A DNA stretch of 64,000 bases from Rhodocyclaceae bacterium (lineage in GTDB: Bacteria > Pseudomonadota > Gammaproteobacteria > Burkholderiales > Rhodocyclaceae), in NCBI GenBank assembly GCA_018883385.1, contig VEQD01000001.1, positions 26,747-90,746 of the forward strand, written 5' to 3'. Made by a program: the position numbers and the translations under genes. Shown in pieces: positions 45,048 through 54,586 of this stretch (position 1 is the first letter of the stretch; the number at the start of each line of letters is the position of its first letter). The notes beneath the pieces were generated by a model, which ran no database searches, was not told the origin of the DNA, and saw nothing but the letters and a program-made list of their open reading frames with translations.

Positions 45048-45329
45048 GGCCGTTACTTTAACGCGGGATTGCGGCACGTGGCGGTCGTTGCACCACAGGT
45101 CGGTTGAAGTCGTTCAAAAAAACCTGAAAAATCTATTGACAGCGGGGCATTTTCTCCACCACCCATGACAAAGCCTTGCTGGGCCTGGTTTGGTGCAACG
45201 CATCACGCTCGCAAGGCCGCCTAGTTCACTTAACCTATTGTTATTTATAGTTTTATTGGAATAGCCCCTTTTTTGAGCGCAGTAAGACAAATTCCTGCCA
45301 CAACACGAGTTAGACAATTTTGTGACAGC

Positions 45330-45364
45330 CTATCCACAAAGTTATCCACGGTTTTTGTGGATAA
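45330..45364. promoter_or_regulatory. DnaA-box cluster in the xseA-exbB gap
   Basis: Three DnaA-box-like 9-mers lie within 35 bases. CTATCCACA is at 45330-45338 and TTATCCACG at 45342-45350; each has one mismatch to TTATCCACA. On the other strand there is a perfect TTATCCACA (45364-45356). The second and third form an 8-base inverted repeat. An AT-rich stretch (45229-45264) lies about 70 bases to the left. The gap of about 416 bases (45048-45463) holds no other gene I can support. It may be a DnaA-responsive promoter or a DnaA titration site; there is no dnaA or dnaN nearby, so it is not an obvious oriC. Confidence 0.6.
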
Positions 45365-45401
45365 GCGGCGGGGTGCTCTAAGTCCTTGATCTGTGGTTCG
45401 C

Positions 45402-45430
45402 TTGCTCAAAACCGGGGGGGTGGCTACACT
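45402..45430 (+). promoter_or_regulatory. Candidate exbB promoter
   Basis: TTGCTC (45402-45407), a 17-base spacer and TACACT (45425-45430) form a weak sigma70-like promoter, with the start expected near 45437 and a leader of about 27 bases before the exbB GTG. It lies just right of the DnaA boxes. Confidence 0.35.
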
Positions 45431-45463
45431 CCCATTTTGCACTTTTTTGTGGTGGGGATACAC

Positions 45464-46069
45464 GTGTTTGCGATTATTCAAGCGGCCGGCTGGCCGATCT
45501 GGCCTTTGCTGATCGCCTCCGTGATCGCTCTGGCACTCATAATCGAACGTCTTTACACCCTGCGTGCAGCACGAATTCTGCCGACGGGTCTATTGCAATC
45601 CGTGCTCTCAACCTTGCGCCAAGGCGGCTACGATGCAGCCCGTCTTCAGAGCTTGGAAGAAAGTTCGCCGCTCGGTCGGGTTCTGGCGGCGGGCATTCGT
45701 AATCAGAATAGCAGCCGTGAAATCATGCGGGAATCGATCGAAGAGTCGGGACGTATGGTGACCCATCAACTCGAGCGCTACCTGACCACGCTAGGAACGA
45801 TTGCCTCGATCGCACCATTGCTGGGCCTTTTGGGTACCTTGGTGGGTATGATCGACATCTTTGGTTCGCAATCGCCGACGACGGGTAGTCCCCAGCAGTT
45901 GGCTCAGGGCATTTCGATCGCCCTCTACAACACTGCATTTGGCCTGCTCATCGCTATACCAGCCTTGATCTTTTGGCGGCATTTTCGTGCATTGGTGGAC
46001 GGTTATGTGGTGGATATGGAACAGCAGGCCGTCAAGCTGGTCGAAGTGATTCACGGCGAACGCAACTGA
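45464..46069 (+). CDS. exbB: MotA/TolQ/ExbB proton-channel protein
   Basis: Inner-membrane proton-channel subunit of the ExbB/TolQ family. The 201-residue protein has three expected spans: about 9-30, 105-135 and 150-175. It has the TTLGTIASIAPLLGLLGTLVGMI segment characteristic of the second span. GTG 45464, behind GGTGGGGA, gives the usual ExbB length; a GTG-less longer frame to 45386 is not credible. First gene of exbB-exbD-lpxK-trm112-kdsB. The physiological partner (TonB-like or other) is not in the window. Confidence 0.88.
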   Translation: MFAIIQAAGWPIWPLLIASVIALALIIERLYTLRAARILPTGLLQSVLSTLRQGGYDAARLQSLEESSPLGRVLAAGIRNQNSSREIMRESIEESGRMVTHQLERYLTTLGTIASIAPLLGLLGTLVGMIDIFGSQSPTTGSPQQLAQGISIALYNTAFGLLIAIPALIFWRHFRALVDGYVVDMEQQAVKLVEVIHGERN

Positions 46070-46085
46070 ACCGGGCAGACACACC

Positions 46086-46511
46086 ATGAATTTTCGCCGG
46101 GGTGCGGGGCGTGATGAACCTGAAATCAATCTGATTCCGTTCATTGATGTGCTATTGGTGATCATCATTTTTTTGATGATGACAACCACCTACAGCAAGA
46201 TTTCGGGGATCGAGATTGATTTACCAACTGCGGCAGTGAGCACTCAGACACCGCCGGATGAAATTGTCGTGACGGTATCGGCATCCGGCATCGTAGTCGT
46301 GGATGGTCAACGTTTGACGCGTCCCGGGATTGATAGCGTTGCGGCGGCGCTCAAGCAGGCATCACAGCGTAAAGGCACTGCTAAGCCACCGGTCGTTTCA
46401 ATCAATGCCGATGCTAAGGCGACCCATCAGAGTGTCATTGATGTGATGCAAGCGGCGCATCAGGCGGATCTGTCGCAGATCTCTTTCGCCACGCGTAACG
46501 GTGGTTCATGA
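46086..46511 (+). CDS. exbD: ExbD/TolR-family protein
   Basis: A 141-residue periplasmic protein with one N-terminal span at about 18-38. The membrane-embedded Asp lies in PEINLIPFIDVLLVIIIFLM (residues 16-35), as needed for proton-driven coupling. The periplasmic domain ends with INADAKATHQSVIDVMQAAHQ. Encoded 16 bases after exbB, with a 4-base overlap into lpxK. Confidence 0.92.
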   Translation: MNFRRGAGRDEPEINLIPFIDVLLVIIIFLMMTTTYSKISGIEIDLPTAAVSTQTPPDEIVVTVSASGIVVVDGQRLTRPGIDSVAAALKQASQRKGTAKPPVVSINADAKATHQSVIDVMQAAHQADLSQISFATRNGGS

Positions 46512-47539
46512 TTCTTAACCCGCAAGACGTCGAGGCCAGTTGGTATGGCCAAAAGCGGCTCGGGTTTGTGCAGCGTGGTCTGCTGATACTGCTGTCCTGG
46601 CTTTATGGGGGCGTCACCCGTTTGCGCAGGGCGCTGTATGATCAGGGGCTTTTGCGCCGCACTCGCTTGCCGGTGCCGGTCATTGTGGTGGGTAATCTGA
46701 TCGTTGGCGGTGCCGGCAAGACCCCGCTCACGCGCTATCTGGCCCAAGCATTGATTGCTGCCGGTTGGCGACCGGGCATCATCAGCCGGGGGTATGGGCG
46801 CCAGGTGCCCGGGATTCGTGCTGTCGGACAGGGCGATCCTCCCCGCTATGTGGGTGACGAGCCTTTGCTCTATGCCGAGGACGGTCTACCTATTTATGTG
46901 GGAGAGCAACGTGTGGCAGCAGGACAGGCCTTACTTGCCGCTAATCCCTTGGTCGATATCCTGATTGCCGATGATGGTTTGCAGCACTATGCGCTCGAGC
47001 GCGACATTGAGCTGGTTGTGTTCGACAACCGTGGTTTCGGTAATGGCCAATTGCTGCCGGCCGGTCCGCTGCGCGAAGGGCTGGAACGCCTCAATGATAT
47101 GAAGATGAAAGCGCTGGTATGGCAGGGTGGTGCCCCGGCGCTTAGCAATCCCGCGATCCATCGCTATCCGTCATTTGCCATGAGACTGGAGCCTGGTGCC
47201 GTTTATGCCGTGAATGATCGGACAAAAGAACAACCCTTGTCTGCCTTTGCAGGACAATCCGTGATTGCAGTTGCGGGTATTGGAAACCCGGAACGATTCT
47301 TCCAGATGCTGCGTGATCATGGCTTGCGGGTCGAAGGGAAGTCATTTCCGGATCACCACCAGTTCACCCAAGACGATATTCCAGTTTCAACCTGTCCGGT
47401 GCTGATGACCGAGAAGGATGCAGTAAAATGTCACGAGTTTTCGGCTGGTCGCGATCGCTGGTTTGTCGTTCCGGTCACTGCGCATATTGACCCGCCGTTA
47501 CCGCTGGCGGATTGGCTAAAGCATAGACATCGCGTTTAG
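46508..47539 (+). CDS. lpxK: Tetraacyldisaccharide 4'-kinase
   Basis: Phosphorylates the 4' position of the lipid A disaccharide at the inner membrane. The 343-residue protein has the P-loop GNLIVGGAGKTPLT near residue 63, ISRGYGRQVPG near 94, GDEPLLYA near 116 and the DDGLQHYALERDIELVVFD segment near 156 that carries catalytic Asp. An N-terminal hydrophobic segment at about 20-38 anchors it. Overlaps exbD by 4 bases. In E. coli the partner upstream is msbA, whereas here exbBD occupies that place. Confidence 0.94.
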   Translation: MILNPQDVEASWYGQKRLGFVQRGLLILLSWLYGGVTRLRRALYDQGLLRRTRLPVPVIVVGNLIVGGAGKTPLTRYLAQALIAAGWRPGIISRGYGRQVPGIRAVGQGDPPRYVGDEPLLYAEDGLPIYVGEQRVAAGQALLAANPLVDILIADDGLQHYALERDIELVVFDNRGFGNGQLLPAGPLREGLERLNDMKMKALVWQGGAPALSNPAIHRYPSFAMRLEPGAVYAVNDRTKEQPLSAFAGQSVIAVAGIGNPERFFQMLRDHGLRVEGKSFPDHHQFTQDDIPVSTCPVLMTEKDAVKCHEFSAGRDRWFVVPVTAHIDPPLPLADWLKHRHRV

Positions 47540-47554
47540 ATGGGGAGTGGTTGA

Positions 47555-47731
47555 ATGGATCCGCGTTTACTGGAAATCCTGGTTTGTCCTGTATGCAAGG
47601 GCAAGCTTGAATTCGACAAGGCCGCTCAGGAATTAATTTGCAAACCTTGCCAATTGGCCTATCCGGTTCGCGATGGGATTCCCATCATGATGCAGGACGA
47701 AGCACGCCCGCTAACGGGTCAACAGGCCTAA
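47555..47731 (+). CDS. Trm112-family zinc-binding small protein
   Basis: A 58-residue protein, [18 protein letters not shown] at the start, ending TGQQA. Four cysteines, CPVC (residues 11-14) and CKPC (29-32), form a zinc ribbon. [11 protein letters not shown] follows, the hallmark of the bacterial Trm112/YcaR-like family. It lies between lpxK and kdsB, the same position as ycaR in E. coli. Function in bacteria is unclear. ATG 47555 has a GGGAG 12-15 bases upstream. Confidence 0.92.
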   Translation: MDPRLLEILVCPVCKGKLEFDKAAQELICKPCQLAYPVRDGIPIMMQDEARPLTGQQA

Positions 47732-47750
47732 CCCGCGAAAGGATTAAGCC

Positions 47751-48569
47751 GTGAGTTACGTGACCTTTCGTGTGGTGATTCCGGCTCGTTTGAAGTCCAC
47801 GCGGCTTCCTAATAAGCCCCTGCTGGATCTGGGCGGCAAACCGATGGTGGTCCGCGTGTGCGAACGGGCACAACGCTCGGGTGCCGATACGATTGTCGTG
47901 GCGACGGACAGCCGCGATGTGCGAGACGCCGTTCGCGCGGCCGGCTTCGATGTTTGCATGACCCGGGAAGATCATCCGAGCGGTACGGATCGCATCGCCG
48001 AAGTGTGTGATCATTTTGGCTGGGCCGACGAAACAGTCATTGTTAACGTCCAGGGTGACGAGCCGTTTCTGCCACCGTCATTGATTGATCGGGCGGCACA
48101 CCAATTGGTTGATTCGGGTGCCGATATGGCCACCTTGGCGCACGCTATTCATGATCCAGCGGAGTTTTTCAACCCCAATGTCTGTAAGGTCGTCATTAAG
48201 GCGAATGCCGACGCCCTGTACTTCTCGCGGGCGCCGATACCGTTTGCCCGGGATGATTTTGCCGCCGACTGGCAGCAGGGTCGTTTCCCCCCGGCGCTGC
48301 CAGGTGGGGCATTTGCTGCTCACCGTCACATAGGCCTTTATGCCTACCGACGCCGTTTTCTTCGGGATTACGCCAGCCTCACGGCCAGCCCGCTGGAATC
48401 GATCGAAGCCCTGGAGCAATTACGCGCCTTGTGGCATGGCTACCGGATCAGCGTGGCCGTGACCGAGACATTGCCGCCGGCAGGCGTCGATACGCCGGAA
48501 GACGCCGTCCGGGCGCAACAGGTCTTTGCCGAGGACTTCGCTGCATTGCGCATTGACCCGCCGCTGTAA
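47751..48569 (+). CDS. kdsB: 3-deoxy-manno-octulosonate cytidylyltransferase
   Basis: Activates KDO as CMP-KDO for LPS core synthesis. The 272-residue protein starts with the nucleotide-binding [26 protein letters not shown] at residues 8-33. It has [15 protein letters not shown] near 72 and [14 protein letters not shown] near 99. The [15 protein letters not shown] stretch near 155, [12 protein letters not shown] and [14 protein letters not shown] near 210 follow. GTG 47751 starts it, behind GAAAGGA. Length is slightly above E. coli's KdsB. Together with lpxK it serves outer-membrane biogenesis. Confidence 0.95.
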   Translation: MSYVTFRVVIPARLKSTRLPNKPLLDLGGKPMVVRVCERAQRSGADTIVVATDSRDVRDAVRAAGFDVCMTREDHPSGTDRIAEVCDHFGWADETVIVNVQGDEPFLPPSLIDRAAHQLVDSGADMATLAHAIHDPAEFFNPNVCKVVIKANADALYFSRAPIPFARDDFAADWQQGRFPPALPGGAFAAHRHIGLYAYRRRFLRDYASLTASPLESIEALEQLRALWHGYRISVAVTETLPPAGVDTPEDAVRAQQVFAEDFAALRIDPPL

Positions 48570-48636
48570 TTACCGTAAGTTTTTTGCAAGGTGGATGTCC
48601 CACACTGTCCACATGGCCTATTTGATCCATTATTAA

Positions 48637-49302
<666 letters not shown>

Positions 49303-49321
49303 TCCGTCAGCGCTTGCATTG

Positions 49322-49366
49322 TCGGGCGTCCGGTTGGCTCTGCCAATCTGGCGCCCGATCTGTTTT
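49322..49366 (+). terminator. Long intrinsic terminator between adk and pfp
   Basis: TCGGGCG (49322-49328) pairs with CGCCCGA (49352-49358), and TTGGC (49334-49338) with GCCAA (49342-49346) around TCT. The bases between them pair too, apart from one mismatch, so the stem is almost continuous. TCTGTTTT follows. It isolates adk from pfp; pfp begins 9 bases after it and so would need a promoter within or before the hairpin. Confidence 0.8.
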
Positions 49367-49374
49367 AATGCGGT

Positions 49375-50595
49375 ATGAATAACGCACTGTACTTCCAGTC
49401 AGGTGGCGTCACCGCGGTGATTGGCGCGACTGCCGCAGCACTCATTGAGGCGCATCGGCAGGTGAGCCCGGGTCGGCTCTTTGCTGCTGAGCATGGTCTC
49501 TCCGGTTTAATGAACGCACAGCTGGTTGATGCAACGGCCTTACCAGAATCGATGCGTCTAGCCCTTAGCCACGTCCCCGGTGGCGGGCTGGGATCCGGCA
49601 GAACCCTGCTGATGCCTTACGACGAGAACCCGCAACAGTGGGAACAGGTGCGCGATGTGCTGGTCAGGCACCAGATCGGCACCATCTACGTTAATGGCGG
49701 TAATGGCTCCATGGATACGGCCGCCAAACTGGTCGAATTGAGCGATCGTTTTTACCTCGACCTCAAAGTCATTGGGTTACCCAAAACCATCGACAATGAT
49801 CTGGAGGGCACCGATGCGTCGCCGGGTTTTGGCTCGGCTTTGAAGTATCTGTCGGTGTCGCTGATGGAGGCCGCGCGCGATCACTGCGCCATGGCGACTA
49901 AACCCAGTGTCTTCATCATGGAAGTGATGGGTCGGCACACCGGTTGGCTTGCCAGCTGCGGCGCCGTAGCTCGCTTACCGGAGGCAGTTGCTTCGCCCTT
50001 GATGCTGTTTCCGGAAGTCGATTTTGAGCCGGCGCATTTTGTCAGAGCCATCCGGCAGCGTTTTGAGACACAGCATGCGGTTGTCTGTGTTGTCTCCGAA
50101 GGCATTCACACGGCAGATGGCCGTTTTTATGCCCAGCAAAATGTCGCCGCCAAGTACGGTCATGAACAGCTTGGTGGGGCGGGGCTTGCCGTAGCCGAGC
50201 TGCTCAGAACGGAGCTGGGTATCAAGGTGCATGTGGCGATCCCGGATTACATGCAACGCGCTGCAAGACATCTGGCGAGCGCAACGGATATCGCCCAGGC
50301 AGAAGCCGTTGCCCGCCACGCGATCGTTCTGGCTCAATCCGGCCAGACAGGACTGATGGTTAATATCGTTCGCGAGTCCGACGCGCCCTATCGTTGGCAC
50401 TGTGCTGCCGTTGCATTGACGGATATCGCTAACCGGGAGCGCAGTCTGCCACGTGATTGGATCAATCAGGCGCATTACACCTTGCGGCCAGAAGCGTTGG
50501 CTTATCTGAGGCCGCTGATTGCCGGTGAGATCAGCTTGCCCTGGTCAGAAGGCTTGCCAGAGTACCCTTGGGTCGAGTGGCCGAAGATTGCATAA
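49375..50595 (+). CDS. pfp: Phosphofructokinase, PPi-type-like
   Basis: Phosphorylates fructose 6-phosphate, or reverses that using phosphate when PPi-dependent. The 406-residue length and overall pattern (PKTIDNDLEGTD near residue 136, IMEVMGRHTGWLA near 180, GGAGLAVAEL near 268) match the PPi-dependent or mixed-type branch. The phosphate-donor loop reads GGNGS at 108-112, where PPi enzymes usually have D after GGD/N and ATP enzymes have G. The Lys in PKTIDND is the PPi-type residue. The donor is therefore ambiguous. Starts at ATG 49375. Confidence 0.8.
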   Translation: MNNALYFQSGGVTAVIGATAAALIEAHRQVSPGRLFAAEHGLSGLMNAQLVDATALPESMRLALSHVPGGGLGSGRTLLMPYDENPQQWEQVRDVLVRHQIGTIYVNGGNGSMDTAAKLVELSDRFYLDLKVIGLPKTIDNDLEGTDASPGFGSALKYLSVSLMEAARDHCAMATKPSVFIMEVMGRHTGWLASCGAVARLPEAVASPLMLFPEVDFEPAHFVRAIRQRFETQHAVVCVVSEGIHTADGRFYAQQNVAAKYGHEQLGGAGLAVAELLRTELGIKVHVAIPDYMQRAARHLASATDIAQAEAVARHAIVLAQSGQTGLMVNIVRESDAPYRWHCAAVALTDIANRERSLPRDWINQAHYTLRPEALAYLRPLIAGEISLPWSEGLPEYPWVEWPKIA

Positions 50596-50716
50596 CCCCC
50601 CAGATGAAGGGTTTATTCCAAAACCCCTTATAAGCTAAGAAGATTTATTTCGTTCACAGCACAAGCTGTTGTGCCGCAACATAGCTCCATCAAATCTATT
50701 CCCGATGGAGAACACA
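50596..50716 (+). promoter_or_regulatory. Regulatory gap upstream of the first sulfate-binding protein
   Basis: A 121-base AT-rich stretch. AAGGGTTT (50608-50615 region) and AAACCCCTT (50622-50630 region) form an imperfect inverted repeat with ATTCC in the loop, and TTATTCC lies at 50613-50619. A second AT-rich segment, TTTATTTCG, follows. It may carry a CysB-type activator site, since cysB lies in the same region, but I cannot match a strict consensus. Confidence 0.35.
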
Positions 50717-51727
50717 ATGGCATCAGTACGTAAATCGCTGCTTTCAGCAGTTCTTGGTATTGCGGTCGCAGTCAGCAGTTTCGGTGTTAAAGCCGATACA
50801 GACTTCCTGAACGTATCCTACGACCCGACCCGCGAGCTCTACAAAGACTTTAACGCCGTATTTGCCAACCACTGGAAAAAGCAGACTGGTGAGACGCTCA
50901 ATATTAAAGCCTCTCATGGTGGTTCTGGTAAACAGGCACGTGCCGTCATTGATGGTCTGCAAGCCGATGTGGTGACTCTGGCGCTTGCTTACGATGTGGA
51001 CGCCATTGCCCAGAAGGGTCTGATTGCACCGGACTGGATCAAGCGTTTGCCGAACAACTCCGCACCGTATACCTCGACCATTGTCTTCCTGGTGCGTAAA
51101 GGTAATCCGAAGAACATCAAGGATTGGAATGATCTTGCCAAGCCCGGTATCGAAGTCGTGACGCCAAATCCGAAAACATCCGGTGGCGCTCGTTGGAACT
51201 TCCTGGCAGCCTGGGGATACGCCCTCAAACAGCCGGGTGGTAATGACCAGAAGGCACGTGAGCTGGTCACCAACATTTACAAGAATGTAAAGGTGCTTGA
51301 CTCAGGCGCCCGCGGCTCGCTGACGACTTTTACGGAACGCGCGATTGGCGACGTATTGATCTCTTGGGAAAACGAGGCCTATCTGTCAATTAAGGAGCTG
51401 GGTCCGGATAAGTTCGATATCGTGACGCCGTCGTTGTCGATTCTGGCCGAGCCCTCGGTGGCCGTGGTCGATAAGGTGGTTGATAAGCGGGGTACACGTA
51501 AAGTTGCCCAAGCTTATCTGGAATACCTGTACACGCCGATCGGACAGGAAATTGCCGCACGTCATTATTACCGCCCTCGTAATAAGGAAATTGCCGCCAA
51601 GTACAGCAGCAACTTTGCCAAGGTCAAATTGTTCACGATTGACCAGGTTTTTGGTGGCTGGGACAAAGCGCAGAAGACCTATTTTGGTGATGGCGGTGTC
51701 TTTGACCAGATCATTGCCCGCAAGTAA
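50717..51727 (+). CDS. sbp: Sulfate-binding periplasmic protein, canonical type
   Basis: Binds sulfate (or thiosulfate) for the ABC transporter. The 336-residue precursor has a Sec signal peptide ending VKA near residue 26. The mature protein keeps the classical ligand motifs: [47 protein letters not shown] and ISWENEA, whose Ser, Gly, Ala and Trp make the sulfate site in Salmonella Sbp. ATG 50717 has GGAG six bases upstream. It is 114 bases from the second paralogue and may be monocistronic. Confidence 0.93.
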   Translation: MASVRKSLLSAVLGIAVAVSSFGVKADTDFLNVSYDPTRELYKDFNAVFANHWKKQTGETLNIKASHGGSGKQARAVIDGLQADVVTLALAYDVDAIAQKGLIAPDWIKRLPNNSAPYTSTIVFLVRKGNPKNIKDWNDLAKPGIEVVTPNPKTSGGARWNFLAAWGYALKQPGGNDQKARELVTNIYKNVKVLDSGARGSLTTFTERAIGDVLISWENEAYLSIKELGPDKFDIVTPSLSILAEPSVAVVDKVVDKRGTRKVAQAYLEYLYTPIGQEIAARHYYRPRNKEIAAKYSSNFAKVKLFTIDQVFGGWDKAQKTYFGDGGVFDQIIARK

Positions 51728-51841
51728 TCCTGATTTGTCCAAGCCTCTTATATCAAATCGGTTATAAACAATGCCAAAAATCATCTATAAACGCCATAAA
51801 GAATCACCTAGACTAGGCATCCCCCAACTAGGAGCATCCCT
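51728..51841 (+). promoter_or_regulatory. Gap between the two sulfate-binding genes
   Basis: A 114-base AT-rich region with two TATAAAC repeats (51763-51769 and 51786-51792) 23 bases apart. A weak TAGACT -10 candidate lies at 51809-51814, lacking a good -35, as expected for an activator-dependent promoter. AGGAG lies just before the start of the second gene. A CysB site is plausible but not proven. Confidence 0.35.
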
Positions 51842-52852
51842 ATGAAAACCCTCAATTTACGTTCGTTGATCGGTACGGCGCTGGCCGCAGTGGCTGTTGC
51901 TTCCTCCGGTGTCGCGTCTGCGCAAACCTCGATTCTGAATGTGTCCTATGACGTGGCTCGTGAACTTTACAAGGACATCAATCCGGCATTCGCCTCGAGC
52001 TGGCAGGCCAAGGGTAATCCCCCCGTGACTATTAACCAGTCACACGGTGGTTCGAGCAAGCAGGTCGGTGCTGTCATCGCCGGACTCGAAGCGGATGTGG
52101 TCACCATGAACCAGGTGCCAGACATTCAGCAGCTCGTTAAAGCAGGCCTGGTCAATAGCGATTGGCAGAAGCGATTACCAAACGACGCTGCCCCCTACAC
52201 GACCACGACCGTGTTTGTTGTGAGAAAAGGGAACCCGAAGGGCATCAAAGATTGGCCGGATCTAATCAAGTCGGGCACGCAGGTCATCGTCCCAAACCCG
52301 AAAGTCACGGGTAACGGCCGGTATACCTACCTGGCGGCCTGGGGTTTTGCCATCAAGAACTACAAAACTGAAGAGAAAGCCCGCGACTTTGTGAAGGCGC
52401 TCTTTGCCAATGTGCCGGTGCTCGATGGTGGCGGCCGTGGTGCAACAACCACCTTCACGCAACGGAATATGGGCGATGTCCTGGTTACCTTTGAAAATGA
52501 AGCGATTCTGCTTGATAAAGAGGTCGGTGGTGATCAATTTGACATCGTGTATCCAAGTCTCTCGGTCGATGCGCCAGCCCCAGTGACGGTGGTCGACAAG
52601 GTGGTCGATAAGCGCGGTACACGTAATGTATCCACGGCTTACCTCGAATACCTGTGGACTCCGGAGGGTCAGGAGATCATCGCCAAGCATTATCTGCGTC
52701 CACGTAATGCGGCGGTGATGAAGAAATACGCCAAGACGTTTCCGGCCGTGAACACCTTCTCGGTGGAAAAACTGCTGGGCCCCTGGGATAAGGTCATGAA
52801 GGAACAGTTCGCCGATGGCGGCATCTATGACCAGATCATGGTGAAACGATGA
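51842..52852 (+). CDS. Sulfate-binding protein paralogue with altered ligand motifs
   Basis: A second 336-residue periplasmic binding protein of the Sbp family, signal peptide ending ASA near residue 27. Alignment by eye with the upstream copy shows [11 protein letters not shown] replaced by [21 protein letters not shown] by NPKVTGNGRY, DSGARG by DGGGRG, and SWENEA by TFENEA. So the positions of Gly132, Ala173 and Trp192 (Salmonella Sbp numbering) are changed. It may bind a different oxyanion or bind sulfate differently. Overlaps cysT by 4 bases, so this paralogue, rather than the canonical one, is the operon's dedicated binding protein. Confidence 0.88.
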   Translation: MKTLNLRSLIGTALAAVAVASSGVASAQTSILNVSYDVARELYKDINPAFASSWQAKGNPPVTINQSHGGSSKQVGAVIAGLEADVVTMNQVPDIQQLVKAGLVNSDWQKRLPNDAAPYTTTTVFVVRKGNPKGIKDWPDLIKSGTQVIVPNPKVTGNGRYTYLAAWGFAIKNYKTEEKARDFVKALFANVPVLDGGGRGATTTFTQRNMGDVLVTFENEAILLDKEVGGDQFDIVYPSLSVDAPAPVTVVDKVVDKRGTRNVSTAYLEYLWTPEGQEIIAKHYLRPRNAAVMKKYAKTFPAVNTFSVEKLLGPWDKVMKEQFADGGIYDQIMVKR

Positions 52853-53688
52853 CGTCTAAGCTGTTCAAGCAAAGCGTGATCCCGGGGTTTGGTGTCACCC
52901 TGGGTTTTACGCTGGCTTATCTGGGTCTGATCGTTCTGATTCCGCTGTCGGCGGTGGTGTGGAAAACAACGGATCTGACTTTGGCCCAGTTTTGGGCGAC
53001 GGTTACCGAGCCCCGTATCGTCGCCTCGTTGCGGTTGAGTTTTGCCGCATCTCTGATCGCAGCGGCCGTGAATGCATGCTTCGGTTTAATTCTGGCCTGG
53101 ATGCTGGTTCGATACCGATTCCCCGGCAAAAAGATCGTCGATACGCTCGTCGATTTACCTTTTGCGCTGCCGACGGCGGTTGCCGGTATTGCATTGACGG
53201 CGATCTACGCCAAGAACGGTTGGTTGGGTCAATATCTTGAACCCTTGGGGATCAAAGTGGCCTTCACGCCATTAGGCATCATGGTGGCGCTGATTTTCAT
53301 CGGCCTTCCTTTCGTTGTTCGCACCGTCCAACCCGTTCTTGAAGACCTGGACAAGGAAATCGAAGAGGCGGCGGCAAGTCTAGGCGCCAATCGAGCGCAA
53401 ACCGTGTTCAAAGTGGTGCTGCCCATTATTCTGCCAGCCTTACTGACCGGTTTCGCGCTGGCTTTTGCGCGTGCTGTTGGAGAATACGGATCGGTCATCT
53501 TCATTGCTGGTAACTTACCCATGGTGTCAGAGATTGCGCCACTGATGATCATTACCAAGCTCGAGCAGTATGACTACGCTGGCGCGACGGCCATTGCAGT
53601 GGTGATGTTGTTTTTCTCGTTCATTCTTCTTCTATTGGTGAATACGCTACAGGCATGGACGGCCAAACGCACCGGGAGGGATCTCTGA
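52849..53688 (+). CDS. cysT: Sulfate ABC transporter permease CysT
   Basis: Inner-membrane permease, 279 residues, about six spans. It has the EAA loop [30 protein letters not shown] near residue 178, which docks to CysA, and [16 protein letters not shown] near 209, a sulfate-permease hallmark. First transmembrane gene of the operon. Overlaps the upstream binding protein by 4 bases and the next permease by 1 base. Confidence 0.94.
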   Translation: MTSKLFKQSVIPGFGVTLGFTLAYLGLIVLIPLSAVVWKTTDLTLAQFWATVTEPRIVASLRLSFAASLIAAAVNACFGLILAWMLVRYRFPGKKIVDTLVDLPFALPTAVAGIALTAIYAKNGWLGQYLEPLGIKVAFTPLGIMVALIFIGLPFVVRTVQPVLEDLDKEIEEAAASLGANRAQTVFKVVLPIILPALLTGFALAFARAVGEYGSVIFIAGNLPMVSEIAPLMIITKLEQYDYAGATAIAVVMLFFSFILLLLVNTLQAWTAKRTGRDL

Positions 53689-54584
53689 TGGCGGGCGGTA
53701 TCTCTACAGCGATTGATGCCAAGTCGATTAAGTGCAACCAGAAGCTGATCGATGCAACGCAGGAGTCATCCTGGGTTCGCCGTCTGTTGATCGGAGTGGG
53801 TCTATGTTATTTCTTCCTTTTTTTGTTACTGCCATTGGGTGCTGTTTTTGTCGAAGCGCTGCGAAAAGGCTGGGATGCTTACCTGGCCGCGCTGGTTGAT
53901 CCCGATGCCTGGTCGGCGATCAAGCTAACGCTACTCATTGCGGTCGTGTCTGTGCCGATGAACTTGATCTTCGGTGTGGCGGCCGCGTGGGCAATCACCA
54001 AATTCCAGTTTCCCGGAAAGCGTTTTTTGATCACATTGATCGATTTGCCGTTTTCGGTATCGCCGGTAATTGCCGGTCTGATTTTCGTGCTCGTTTTTGG
54101 CGCTCAGGGCTGGTTTGGATCCTGGTTTATGGACAATGACATCAAGATCATTTTCGCCGTTCCCGGTATTCTGCTGGCCACCATTTTTGTGACCTTTCCC
54201 TTTGTCGCTCGCGAACTGATTCCACTTATGGAAGCGCAGGGCAAGGAAGAAGAAGAGGCGGCGATTGTCCTCGGTGCCCGAGGGTGGCAGGTCTTTCGCT
54301 ATGTCACGCTACCAAATATTTTGTGGGGGCTCATCTATGGCGTGGTGCTCTGTAACGCGCGCGCTATGGGGGAATTTGGCGCGGTATCGGTGGTATCAGG
54401 ACATATCCGCGGTGAAACGAATAGTATGCCGCTCCACGTTGAAATTCTCTATAACGAGTACAACTTTGCAGCCGCTTTTGCGGTGGCATCGCTCTTGGCG
54501 GTGCTTGCGCTGGTTACGCTACTGATTAAAACCTTTGTGGCATGGAAAGCCGCACGGATTCATGCTGAACTGAAGGAAGACTGA
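53688..54584 (+). CDS. cysW: Sulfate ABC transporter permease CysW
   Basis: Second permease of the sulfate transporter. From ATG 53688 it has 298 residues and about six spans. The EAA loop reads [29 protein letters not shown] near 188 and [28 protein letters not shown] near 224, typical CysW motifs. GGGAGG precedes the ATG. The frame upstream of 53688 lies in cysT and is not used. Followed by cysA 2 bases later. Confidence 0.94.
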   Translation: MAGGISTAIDAKSIKCNQKLIDATQESSWVRRLLIGVGLCYFFLFLLLPLGAVFVEALRKGWDAYLAALVDPDAWSAIKLTLLIAVVSVPMNLIFGVAAAWAITKFQFPGKRFLITLIDLPFSVSPVIAGLIFVLVFGAQGWFGSWFMDNDIKIIFAVPGILLATIFVTFPFVARELIPLMEAQGKEEEEAAIVLGARGWQVFRYVTLPNILWGLIYGVVLCNARAMGEFGAVSVVSGHIRGETNSMPLHVEILYNEYNFAAAFAVASLLAVLALVTLLIKTFVAWKAARIHAELKED

Positions 54585-54586
54585 TT

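Noticed and set aside
45114-45317. 67-codon leftward frame in the xseA-exbB gap
   Set aside because: No ribosome binding site, no family resemblance and low-complexity AT-rich DNA; more likely chance.
45048-45463. Chromosomal replication origin
   Set aside because: DnaA boxes and an AT-rich segment are present, but dnaA, dnaN, gidA or other origin neighbours are absent, so it is reported only as a DnaA-box cluster.
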